Origin: Sphagnum compactum
Taxonomy: Eukaryota; Bryophyta; Sphagnopsida; Sphagnales
Assembly (NCBI GenBank): GCA_965153455.1
Contig: OZ234500.1
Span: 17,049,579-17,113,578 of the forward strand
Direction: 5' to 3'
DNA: 64,000 nucleotides
A program made the translations under genes and the position numbers. This document shows, one piece after another, positions 24,180-36,039 of the stretch. The number at the start of each line of letters is the position of its first letter. Position 1 is the stretch's first letter. Under the pieces are notes generated by a model that saw only the letters and a list, made by a program, of their open reading frames with translations, was not told the DNA's origin and searched no databases.

Positions 24180-25670
24180 GTGACAACACATATCACATGC
24201 AAACAACAACAGCATCACCTACTTGTTAAGCAAAAATCACTGAGACCCATTTTGCACATGAGGAGATCTATAAGCTTCTCACCAAATTCATGACTGTCGC
24301 ACTGGTGTTGGACGGGTACTAGAAACGGCACCAAAGAACCTCCGGGTATCATGGCCGCTCTTTGGGATTGGTTATTCAAAGCCAAGCAAATGCCCAGTCT
24401 TTTTATATGCGACCCTGGTTCGTCAGAACATTTGACAAAGTCAAATAACCGTTCAGAAAACCTCCGGTTCTTTTTGTGAAACCCTGCAGAGGTTTTCTTA
24501 AATAACTGGAACCTCTGGTACTCTGATTAGATGAAAATGGTTTTTAAAGCACTGGACCCGGCCATGCCCTGATTCTGAGAATAGTTTAGAAGCTGGAGTA
24601 CTGCTGGTTTTCTGATTACCAAAATATTCTAAAACTGGAATTGGCAGCTATTGACAAAATCAAATACCCGCCCAAAACTCCTGTTCACCTCGTTCCTGTG
24701 GTTAAATGACGACACATGCAAATGACAACAGCATCATCAAATTGTTGAGCAAAAATCAATGGGACCCATTTGCAGGAGATCTAGCTTCTTGCTAAATTCA
24801 TACGTGTTGGGTGGGTATTCAAAACTGAACCAAACCCCCACAGGGTATCAGGGGGTTCTTAAAGTTCATACTTGTGGCTTCAGAAAAGTAAAAATAATCC
24901 AGTTTCCATATATATATATAAACCAAGGTTCTCAAGAATTCGAAAAAAGTCAAGTAACTGCCTGTAAGACCAACCGTTTCTTTGTTGGTTCATTCACAAC
25001 ACTCAATGTTTCTTTGAGGTTATAAAAAATAACCAAAACGAGTGATTCTTTGATTCTGATTCTTTGTTAAGAAAACCAGGAACCAGTAGTTCTCTGATTC
25101 TGAAAATTATTTTTAAAACCACAACCTTATTAAAAAAATCAGATACCCACCCAACAGTGGACAGATACATGACATGCAAAAGCCAACAGCATCATAAAAT
25201 TGTTAAGCAAAAATCAATTGTAACCATGCAGGAGATCTAGCCTTTTACTAATTCACAATCATACAGTGTGAAGAGTTAGATCTGTTTTTGGAACCTTGAA
25301 CTGGTGGGTTTAGGCTTTAGGGGAAGGGTATGTGTACACTCTTGATCAGAGATTCTCAATTTTTAAAAAAAATCAAATCTGACTCCCCTTGACTGGGCGG
25401 TTCTCAAAACTCAAAGAATTGGTTTTGAGCCTTAACAAGGTTCTCAAAGAATCAAGGAACCAAGTCAAGGAGCCTACCCTAAACCATGGGTTCTTTGCTA
25501 ATTCTTTCATGAGAACTGCTACTTCCTTGAAAATTTTCAAAATCCCAGAATTAGGGTTCTTTTGATTTTGAAAATATTATAGAACTCCAACCTCCAGTTT
25601 CTGTGATCCTGAAGATTTTTAAAGCACTGGAACTGGAGGTTTATCCCTCTCTTTGGTAAAACTTAAAAAA
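24180..25670 (+). repeat. Tandem array of three ~0.46-0.52-kb units
   Basis: CAGCATCA..TTGTT(A/G)AGC begins at 24210, 24729 and 25187, each followed by AAAAATCA and GGAGATCTA at similar distances. Inside the units a ~70-bp sub-motif (GGTTCTCTGATTCTGAAAAT..TTTTAAA) recurs. The same sub-motif appears at 43285 and near 35131. Confidence 0.7.
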
Positions 25671-28600
25671 CCCAGAACCAACTTTTATTAACAAAATCAA
25701 AGAAAGTTTGGCTGGGTTTCATCAAGAACTGCATAAGACTGGATCCTACACCAAGCGTTTGGCATAGATCCGTTGCAGTCCCCCTCAGTGGCTACTCCAT
25801 CTGTGTACTCTAGTTCCTCAATTCTTCTTGCCCTGTGTGGTGATGATTCCACTAACCTCAGAAACACACTTCTAGTAGCAGTCTCGTGAAATTAATGCTA
25901 AAATGGTGCAAAGATTATGAACTTTATGATTTGTTATTACTTGTTACAATCTTGTAATAGAGTGTGAGCAAGGTTTGGATGATGCCGGCTAGCTGCTAGT
26001 GCACCAGACTTGTCCATGGCCTAGCTATGAGCCCAAATCAGCCAAACCCTCTCACCTCCATAACATTAATAGCTATAGTGTAGTCTTTGCCATTGGCCCA
26101 AGTGTGAACTAGTTACCCAATTATTTTTCCTCCTATAATCAATTTTTGCAATATAATTGAATTTTCAATGAAAATAACTACTCAAAATCCAATGTCTCAC
26201 ACCTCAGGTCTAAAAATATCCAAATCACTTTCATTAAATTCTACTCATCAAGGGCTTTCCAACAAAACCCCAAATTTTCCCATAAAACTTAGTTTTGATT
26301 TAAATGAATTTTAGTGAAAATTTTGTTCAGTATTCAATAACTTCTCCACCATAGGTTGAAACATTATGAGAGGTCAAGTTGGTGTGGACTCATTGAGGGC
26401 TTTCCAATGGTACCAAGAGCATGGCAAGAGGTGTTATGATGTGAACTTGTGTCAACAAGTTCTTTTGGATGACTAAGCCCTAACCATAAGAAGTAGGGAA
26501 AAATTGCCCTAACAAATGATTTATTGCGTCAATGGATATGATGGACAAAAGATGTCAAAGGAGGGGACAATTGGTGATCATGAACTATAGAGGAGCCACA
26601 TTTTGCTTCATGATGTCTTTGCTATTTTCTTATGTTTTTGTTGTTTACAAGTTATGGAAGGTGAAAGCACACTACGAGGGGGCCAAAAAAGTTGTCACAT
26701 TATATTGTTTTCTAAGGGTGTCCATGTTTGAACTTCAACCATGGTAATTTTGGAGCATATTTTTTCAAATTTTTTGCATAATATGGTAAACTATAACACA
26801 AAGAATCAATCAAAAAAAAAAATTATTTTCGCAACTTATATTGTGTGATTCCAAAATATATTTGTGGCAAACAAATGTATGTCACTATGTATTTCAAAAA
26901 TGTGAATATACTTTTAAAATGATTGAAATGATTTTTAGTATTTATGAAATTTGTAGTATCTATTAAACATTGTGATTCCATATGATTAGAATAAATTTGT
27001 GAGCCATGTGAAGAGTTTGATAATTATCATATCACAAATGGGTGTTCTTGGGGCAATGACCATAAGTATGTTGCAAATTAACATTTTGACAAACTATCAT
27101 TTTCAAAATGGAAGATGACAAGATATGTGAAATGAGTCATTTTTAAAATTTTCATTTCAAACATTTTTTGGTTGACTAATTCAAACCCAAATCTAGTGCA
27201 ATCCAAAAACAAAAATAGATTTTATTATACTACATATACCATAAATACACCCATTATTCCTTGAACCTAATATTTCAAAAACAATTCTCAAATTATATAA
27301 GATATCATTAACTTTGTGAAAGTCAAAATATCAAGCCCAAACACCAAAAGTGAAACCCATAATTAAATGCAACATGTTTTGCAAACATATACATTACATA
27401 CATGTTGTGAAAATGCCCAAAGTGGCCCCCTTGTAGTGTACTTTCACCCTAGAGTTTGGTTTGTTGTTTTTCATGGAATGTGGGTGCCTAAATCAAAAGT
27501 TAGTGGGGGAGTGTTGTTTTTTGGATTTCCTTTGATTGTGTGATGAAAAGGATGCAAAATTGCTGAATGGAGGATGGTGCGCTTAGTGGCAAGAGGAAAT
27601 AAATATCAAACAACAAATAAATCTAAAACTCTAATTCTTTGGACTTGGATTCATTTCAATTTAGTGGTTGTTGTTTGGAGTTTTCAGGAGGAATGCTTGA
27701 AGCGTATCATTTTGACTAAGCTGTTCATTTTTGCTTTATGATTTCCTTTGCACTAAAGCTAGCAAGTAGAACATTGGGAGTTAAGGTGTCAGTAGGGACT
27801 TTAAGATGGAAGTGATGAGAGGCTCAAGGGGGTTATTTGGGTTGGCCTTTGTGGGGATCATATTCAAGTTGAACGTGTTTGAAAATTTTGTTGAAACATG
27901 GGAAAGATTGAGTACTTGAATGTTTGGGAACTCCAAATAAATTTTCTATGCTAGGAAATTCTTGGGAAAATCTAAAGAGACCACTACAGAAACTACTTGT
28001 CCATATCTTTACCATCTTAGAACCAATATTTCTACTAGGATTGTGGGTTGACTCTATGTAGAACATGTTTGTTGTCCAATACATACAATATAAGGCCATG
28101 ATAGTCCACAAAGAAAGGAAATCAAAGCGAGTTGATTTGTCAAAATTCATAGAATTATTCTATCACCAAGTTGTAGATAGATGTAATGTTGTTACGTTGG
28201 TTGTATGTTTTTGAAATTTGTTGTATTGGTGCACTTAATCATTATTTTGTTATGTTCAATGTGCATACAAACTTGTGTGTACCCCTTTTTGGTGACAGTG
28301 CCATGGTTTGGGAGATCTCAATATTACAATCAAAACAAACAAACAACTTTCCTTCATAAATAAATTACAAAATTGACAAGGCTCGGAAACTATATCTACA
28401 TAATCAATTGTTCATCGCATTTACTACATTAAAAGGGAGTTCATATGACCTAACAATTGTTAGTGACTAGAATGTTATGCAAGAATCCAATCAATTTGAC
28501 TATTTCAAATTGTGATACATTAGCATATGAATGTGATGAGAAATTGTTGAAAGAATCTCTCAATTAGTGGAATAAAATTCAAAATAAAAGATCACTTAAT

Positions 28601-29431
28601 TCAATTTTAGCTTTTGATTTTTGTAAGGACTTTTTTAATTGAACAAATGTTTCCTTAGATAATATCCAATTTGTAAGGTTTTTTTAATCTTTTATACAAA
28701 CTTGTTGACAATCAAACAAATTTGGGTAATAGGAAATTATAAGTCGCATAAAAAAACATTTGGTTTAAATGTGTACTTTGAATTTTTTGATTAATACATT
28801 TGAACTTTCCAATATGTAAAACTTCAAAAGTCTTTTATGACATGTAAATGCAATAGAATGTAAATGATGTACATATTTAAGTATGATTTGAAATTCTAGT
28901 CATTTTTCATATGAAACAAGAAAATTTGCACATTTTCAAAAATGAATAGATGTTAATATTGGTCAACACACCATTGATGACGTATTGGGTCAATGACCAA
29001 CATATTTAAATAATCATTAAAATATTCCATTGTATGAAAATTTTAATTTTGGCAAAAGGACCGTTCTATGCTTTTATTGAGTAATGCCTTTGGCTCCTAT
29101 GAGTTTGTTTTGACCAATAAGCATAACTAGAATTGTTTACAGCTTTCATTGTGATCCAACCATCAATATGGATACCTACAAGGAAATAGAATCCATCTCT
29201 GTGCATAATTTTAGCTAGTCAAAGATGCAGTTGTGCTCTTCAACAATTTTTTATAAATCCAATATTTGTGTCACATGAGTCTATCTGAGTTGATTGCAAG
29301 AGGGCTATCTAATTTGTCCTCCATCATATGACCCTTCTGTTGGTTAATGAAGCTCTAATTTTATACTTGAAGACAGAAATTGAAACTGCAATGGTTTTTT
29401 AACTATGTTGTGATGTAATGTGCATGTGCAG
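25671..29431. other. Intergenic, no gene seen
   Basis: AT-rich, single-copy looking. The minus-strand ORF at 27833-28150 (105 codons) shows no recognisable domain and no splice partners. Confidence 0.35.
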
Positions 29432-29548
29432 GTGACACCATTGGAGAATTTTCCAATGATTCTAGAGAACTCCATGACAATCTACCCAAGCTCTTCAAGA
29501 AGGGATGCATTCATTCATATTTCTATGCTAATAATGTTTTTTTCCAGG
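29432..29548 (+). other. Exon-like open segment (unassigned)
   Basis: A 117-bp segment is bounded by TGTGCAG and GTTAGT-like splice sites and open in two frames; one reads DTIGEFSNDSRELHDNLPKL. No neighbouring exon was found on this strand, and the MITE-like foldback follows 70 bp later. It may be a gene relic or chance. Confidence 0.15.
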
Positions 29549-29614
29549 TTAGTGTAGTGTATTGCCTGATTGTGGCTTGGTGGAGTTAGCATATCCCTGC
29601 CGCTGAAGGGATGT

Positions 29615-30090
29615 GCTACAACAGAATATGGTTTTTCTTAAGGTAGTAGGCCATGGCTCATGACATGTCTGAGATAAAGTTTGTGGTTTCAGCTGCAAAC
29701 TCCTGTAGCAACTAGCCCGATTAGGCACTAATTAATTACTTTTTGGAATTGCAACTTTTTTGCAAAATACCACATGTCAAAAAACTTTGAAAGAAACTTT
29801 CAAGCACACTACTTTCATTATTTAGTCCAATGACGAATTCTAAAATATAATTACTCTTACTGCCAATCATAAATGACCCAAGAAAAAAATATTAGGCACC
29901 TTGCTGTCGAACCAAGTTAGATACTACCTCGTAATGTCAAACTGTAATATAAGTGTGATATGTGCTGTTTATATGTGCCACAATAAACAGCACATATTTC
30001 ACATTGTATTGAATGAAGCCACAAAGTTTACCTCACCCATCTATCATGAGCCATGGCCTCCTGCTGAATGAAAAACCATTCTGTTGTATC
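29615..30090. mobile_element. Foldback element with ~75-bp terminal inverted repeats
   Basis: The segment 29615-29690 reappears inverted at 30011-30090: CATGAGCCATGGCCT, AAAAACCAT, CTGTTGTA and CCACAAA.TTTA are shared in order. Within lies a second hairpin at 29955-30003 (ATATGTGCTGTTTA against TAAACAGCACATAT). No ORF. A non-autonomous DNA element is the simplest reading. Confidence 0.6.
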
Positions 30091-30700
30091 GATGTTTAGA
30101 GGAGGCACACATGGCTGGGGCGAACACTCATTCTGGCAATTAGACACTTTCTTTCCACCTTTTTTGACAAACTATGATGCAAGGATGAAAGATCATGCTG
30201 ATCAAATGAACATGCCAGCCAAATGTTGGGTGGGACATTCAACCAACACACAACGTTGAAGAGCCAGAATTATGCTTCCACAAACCTCTCTTTGGGTTCT
30301 TTTTTAATGAAGCAAGGAGCATTGCATCACTATTTATCTTGCAAACTGCCAAATGACAAATGAAAATTGGCATACAGTTTAGTGGGAAAGACTGAACCAG
30401 TCCAACTTTTATAAAAAATAAATTAAGGTAAACTATCTGGTGTATTGGTAACACACATGGTCGAGTACATACAACCCAAGGCTTGAAATTGTAAGGATTT
30501 CACTTAAAATTGAACTAAACAAATTCACAGATTGAGAATTTTGGTAGCAGTCTCAAACATCTTGCATGAGAAGAATAACTCATGAACTCACACAAATACT
30601 AAACAAATTTGGATTTTGCCTCAATTTGATCAAAATACAATGAGAAAATATGAGGTGTTTCCAAGACATCAAAAGTCTGTAGAGGGCTCCTAAGACATAC

Positions 30701-33700
30701 CTACAACATTGTTACATGTCCACCTTCAAAAGATGTAGTTTCAAATGTTTGAAAATATGCAATGATTACTGGATAGACATCAAGGTTGGCACGAGTACCC
30801 ACCACAAAATCAGCATGAGCATAGTTGGCCAGATAAAGTGTTATCACATCAGACTTTAATTCAGACAGGAGTCTTTTCACATCTTGAGGGTCTGCTAATG
30901 CATCCTGACCTCCAGAGCACAGAAGCATGGGGAACGCAGTTGGAATTTTTCCCAATTCATACAAAGGAGGTGTGGTTTGATTGTAGGCTTTCAAGTTGCC
31001 ATATGTGCCATAATCGAACATACTGAAATTACTACCACGGACCACTGCACATCCCCAAACAACACACACAATCTTGTATGTCTCAGCAAGATGAAGTCAG
31101 TGGCTGCCCAGCCCAAAAGATTATCACAGGTGTTTTCCACAAACATAATCACCAAATCAAAAATTGATTATAAAGGTGGGTTGGAGTGAAACTCTTACTC
31201 TGTGAGAGATGTTGCATGTTCTTTGTGGATGTGGGTTGAGGCTCCCATGTAAGGTAGTAACCATACCTGGTTTGATTAAAACAGCAATCCGGCCCTGCCA
31301 AAATATTTACTCCCATCAACAAAGCTATTGACCCATGAACCTGAGTACTCAAACACAAGCAGGATATACAATTGAAAAAATCCGAATTTGCAACAAGCCT
31401 GTGCAATTGATGCAGCTGAAAATGTAATGTCAGAACCCAAATTTGTGTTCAGCTTACAGGGCTCTGTGAGCTTTACTTACCCCAAGTAGCTGCAACGATA
31501 TCCTCACATACTACACCATCTTGTGCACATGCCCAATTCACGACTATTGACCCTACATCACTGCATAGACATAGAGGTCCAGTATGGTGCATACACAAAG
31601 GAAAATTATGAGAGTCAACATTAGGTCTGCTGGACCACTTTCATACATTGATCATAGATGTGAATTGTGTTATATCTTCAGGTTTTGGACAGTGGTGAAC
31701 TAAACTCCATGTTGCAAGAACTGCATTTTTCATTCAATTCTGTTCTCTTCCCTCATGAAAATTTCCAATGTGGAAAGGTGAAGAAATTGCTGGAAGATGA
31801 AAAACTCATCAGAGTGCCAATGAGTGATTTGAGGAGCCAACTTACTTGAATATAGAGAATTCACCGATGCCAAGATCTGTGATGACCTGCAAAGTTACAA
31901 AACCAGCAGGAGAAGGACAACCTCATTCAACAACATCATGAACAGTCTTAACTTGAAAAGCCTGTCAGGTTCAGTTGGCGTAAAACTCGATGCCGATTAG
32001 AAGATTAGGATTTAAAACACTAATACTTAACTCATACCTTATCAAGCATGTAGTAAGCAGCAGCCTGGACAAGTTGTGAAGTTGTGTGCTGCAGATATGC
32101 AATGGGTGACAATAAAACAGCTGCTTTTACCATATTTGTCATTCCTGTTTCTGCCATTGTAAATGCTGCCAATGCTATCATAGTGCCCTGGCCAATGTTC
32201 CAACATAAAACTCTCTTGTGAAATTAAGCATCTTATGAACATGGCCCAGACACACCATGAGCAGTCACTAAGGCAAACCACCTTGTCAATGACTTGTGGA
32301 TTCAAACTCAGCAGGTGCACAACAGAATTTACCACTGAGAGGTTGCAAACAGGAAAATACTTTGAAATCACTTAGAAGCAAAAGAGCAGGAAAATCAGAT
32401 CTAATATACAGAAAATTACAGATATAAAGTCTTCAAGCTTTGACAAGAGAACACATAGTGTCTTATACTGTCAAGTTGGTTATATGCAGGAAGGAGTACT
32501 CAGTGCATGTTACCTGTGAGTGTCCCACATAGTAGATTTGATCACCAGTGGCATTGTAAACATAGCCCACTAAGGCAGTCAAATCAAATTTTGCATGCTC
32601 ATCAAATGACCAGTCCCAAAATTTCTGCCTTCCAGAGAGCACACAGAATTCCCATCAGTTTGCACATAATAGGGTTAGTGTACAATCAGGTTCTATGATG
32701 TGCTTTCAGAGCACAAGGTGGAAATCATAGTATAACAGCATTACTGGTTATGGTTTATTACAAAATCTGGTAAGGATTCCACTGTTCAGGTTCGATTCAA
32801 GTACATTGTAGATTCTCAATCATTAGACACATGATACATGAACCCAGCATGCTCAGGATCTAGGGTCTGAATCAACTAGTTGATCCAAAGTGCACAATGA
32901 GCCAGACTTGACCAGCATCCTACAATTCTGTGACAAGCCTGTTGAAGGGTGCACATGTTTAAATCTGAATTTCAGGCTTGGAATTCTCAAAGGAAAATGT
33001 GTAGACTTGGGGACATAAACCTAAAATCCAGCTGATGAAGAAGCCTTGAAAACTTGCAGGAATTTTGATGATAATTACCGCACTTTCAGGTGTGAGTGTA
33101 ATGTGACCATGACTCCATGTAGTCCCACGCACATTGCCAATCCACACATCAAAGCCTTGATCTGCCAGAATGAAGGCCAATGACTCAGTTGGGCTATTCA
33201 GTACCCAATCATCTCCAGCCTGCAGAATCATCATGCGCCCGGTTCCAAGGATTTGAACTCTTATAGTTTAATGCTCATTGAAGTAGCAGGCAAATCATCC
33301 TCAGCATGTCTATGAATTGCCTCAAATATGGGGAAAAAAATAAATAAAATCTCTTCACATTCACTAAAGATGTCAGATGTGGCATGTGTAATTTCTTCAG
33401 AAAACTTTTCATGTTTTTTTGCAGTACCTGAAGCACACCATGTTGAAGATAGACGGCTCTTTTGTTTTTAAAGGGTTTCATGCCACTTGAGCCATAAGGA
33501 ATGTGTTGTAGTCCCAGTAGAAACCCATCTCTTGTTTGCACCTGCAGTACAGCCGCCACCATGATATATCCATGGAACATTGTTTAGCCTTGGATCGACT
33601 GTCCAGATTGCAACTGAATTTTAAGAAGATCGAGAGATCATCTGCTCTGTGAAGCTGTACATTGAAGCAAAGAGACCAAGTCTTTACAGCCGCAGATTCA

Positions 33701-33994
33701 TCATGAATATTATTGTTTATTTACCGTAATCTCCTCACAAGGATAGCCATTGCCTTGGATGATGGAAGCACACAAACTTGGTTGTACAAGATCATTTGAT
33801 TCCACCACCATCTTCGGCCTTGAGTCCTCCACAATCTCAGCACACTGACATACTATCCATACACAAATTGTAATTAGTACCCAACTCCACAACCTGAGGA
33901 TGATGTGATGGTACCAGTGATGATGATCAATGATCATCAGAGAATTCCCTGATTCTCTGCATGATCCACCTGCTGGAGCCATGAATCTCCACAT
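30701..33994 (-). CDS. Lysosomal acid lipase-like triacylglycerol lipase (alpha/beta hydrolase)
   Basis: Predicted secreted or vacuolar/lysosomal lipase that hydrolyses acylglycerols or sterol esters. Exons in transcript order: 33994-33725, 33541-33428, 33219-33079, 32624-32514, 32187-32038, 31886-31846, 31560-31481, 31294-31199, 31044-30701. All phases agree and give 448 aa. Seen: an N-terminal hydrophobic segment ([14 protein letters not shown], about residues 34-47) after a His-rich stretch; the acid-lipase entry motif [44 protein letters not shown]; nucleophile elbow GHSQG with Ser211, split across exons 4 and 5; catalytic Asp382 in GGQDALAD; and catalytic His411 in YAHADF. PDCCFN matches a conserved Cys pair of the plant family. 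The start is the first ATG of an open exon; a second ATG (MAPAGG) five codons later is also possible. The hydrophobic segment is farther from the N-terminus than in a standard signal peptide, so it may be a signal anchor. The family call is firm; the substrate is inferred. Confidence 0.93.
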
Positions 33995-34446
33995 GATTTC
34001 TTCTTAAGGAATTTCTGAAAGTATTGAAATTATGTTCTCTGGCTGCAACTCGCAAAATTGCCAAGACCCAAATGATATTTAAGCAAAGATTCATCGAATC
34101 ATATGTACTCTTGCATTGAGCAAGCTAGCTTCATCATTCAGATACAGTACTTACTTCACGGGATCGATGATCCTTTGATGGCTTGCAATTTGGATTTCCA
34201 GATGGTGGATCTATAGTAACTGTTGTTATTAACTTTGTTGTTGGTGGATCTATCTACTAGTCCCTGATGCTGCAAGCTTGCTCATATTGTGCAAGTGAAG
34301 AGAAATGTGTAAGAATGAAGCTAGGTTCTGCCATGAATCCTGCTTGAAGCTTACCTCTCCTGTTTTCGTGCCTTAGTTTTCTCTCTGCTCTGGACCACCA
34401 TCTCCCATGGTCCCACAAACAAGGTGGGCACCCTGAAGGACCAGCT

Positions 34447-34453
34447 TCTCTCT

Positions 34454-34484
<31 letters not shown>
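34447..34484 (-). repeat. (CT)n microsatellite upstream of the acid lipase-like gene
   Basis: CT repeats with one interruption near 34472 read as GA repeats on the coding strand of the lipase gene, about 450 bp before its start codon. It probably lies in the promoter or leader, paralleling the GA tract ahead of the HNH/SANT gene. Confidence 0.85.
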
Positions 34485-34509
34485 TTGGTTGGGTGGCTTT
34501 CAAAGCAGT

Positions 34510-35260
34510 GTCAGGTGGGTACCAGTGTTGACCAGTTACTTCATTTTTAATAACCGTCGGGTAGGTGTTTTTAAATCATTGTCACAACCACACAGGTTAT
34601 CAATATCAAAAATTTGGGTGTCTAGTAGGTTATCAAAAAAGTTTGGGTAATAACTGCCGGTTATGCATAAGGGTACTAGGTTTTCAAATAACCAAATGCA
34701 AATCATCCGTTATAAACTGGTCACAGGGTTTTTTATAATTAAAATTATTATTTATTTCTTTTCTGTTTATACAATTTCTTGTACTGATGTTCAAAGATTG
34801 ATAACCTACCTGGATGATAATTGGGTCATCCAATTAGGTTATTAGATTTTGAAAATTCAATACAGCGCAGTCATCAATTTAGGCCAATTATCAAACAAAA
34901 AAATCAGTAACAAGCTGGTAGGTTATTTATTCATAACCGGATTGATAACCGGGTCAAAACTCAATACGAACAAACACTGGTGGTGGGGTACCCAATTTGG
35001 CAGGTACAAACCACCAGTTCTGCTTAGTTAACCCAAATCAAATCGAGTCTAAACCTAGGTTAATTGGAGGTTATTTGGCTGGTAACCACTAGCGCCCGTC
35101 TGGGTTAGTAAGTACTAAGGACCTGACTCGGTCTGATTTTCAGAACCGGAATTTGAATGTTTTAAAGAACCGGATCTGAAATCAGATTCCTGGTTCCATT
35201 TGAGTGTGGAACTGGGAATCCGTTTGGTGGGAATGGATCTACCAGGGCTTGTTCCAGAGC
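34510..35260 (+). repeat. Motif field built on AACCGGTTAT and AGAACCGGAT
   Basis: Short, partly palindromic motifs (GGTTATCAA, TAACCG, ACCGGTT, AGAACCGGA) recur irregularly. It lies upstream of the acid lipase-like gene, beyond its CT tract. No gene seen. Confidence 0.5.
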
Positions 35261-35384
35261 GTTCCCACCGTTGATTCACATCCTGAGCGTGTTCTCCACC
35301 GTCAAAATTCACATTACAAGATAAGCTGACTGCACCAGATGGCCACCTACGAAAAGCCCAAAAAAAAAGTGCGCCATATGAGGG

Positions 35385-36030
35385 CCAAAAAGGTTATATA
35401 CATTCTTAGAATGCCATGCTTGGAGTATTTTGGGGTTTTGTTTGTGAGCAAAAGAAGAAAACCAAAGACAAAAAGAATGCCAATATTTAAGGGTTAAAGC
35501 TATTATATAACTACGTCCATTTTTTGGAGTAATTTGGGGGTTTGTTTGCAAGTGAAAGAAGAAAACCAAAAGATACAAAATCAGAGAATTTTAGGGGAGA
35601 TGACATAAATAATGCCATTCTTGTAGTCATTTGGGGGGTTTGTTTGCAAGAAAAAGAAGTAAATAAGATACAAAGTGCAAAAGAATTTAGGGGAGGTGAT
35701 ATATTTGTTATGCCATACTTGGAGTAATTTGGAGGTTTATTTGTGAGCAAAAGAAGGAAGCCGAAGACACAAGAAAATAGATGAACAACTTTAGGGAGAT
35801 CACATACATATGAATGAATCTTCTGCCGTACTTGGAGTAATTTAGAATTGGGCTTGAAAATCAAGGAAAGAAAGCCCAAAAGACATAGAAGAAAAATTCA
35901 AGTTGTCTGCTCAATGACAATATGTGAGTTTGCTTGAAAGCAAAGAGAAGAAAATAGAAGCTAGTTTAGCTTGAACTCAAATTTGGCAATGAGATGGGAG
36001 TTGGCTTCAAAACAATGAGAAGGAACAAAG
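35385..36030 (-). repeat. ~100-bp degenerate tandem satellite
   Basis: Anchor TGGAGTAATTTGGGG and variants occur at 35421, 35525, 35622, 35720 and 35833 (spacing 104, 97, 98, 113), each followed by GTTTGTTTG..AGCAAAAGAAG. Minus-strand frames give a repeated peptide with NKPPNYSK; this is probably repeat-driven, not a gene. Confidence 0.75.
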
Positions 36031-36039
36031 GTACCTAAA

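Noticed and set aside
27833-28150. 105-codon minus-strand ORF
   Set aside because: I tried to match it to a retroelement integrase and other domains; no motif held up, and no neighbouring exons were found.
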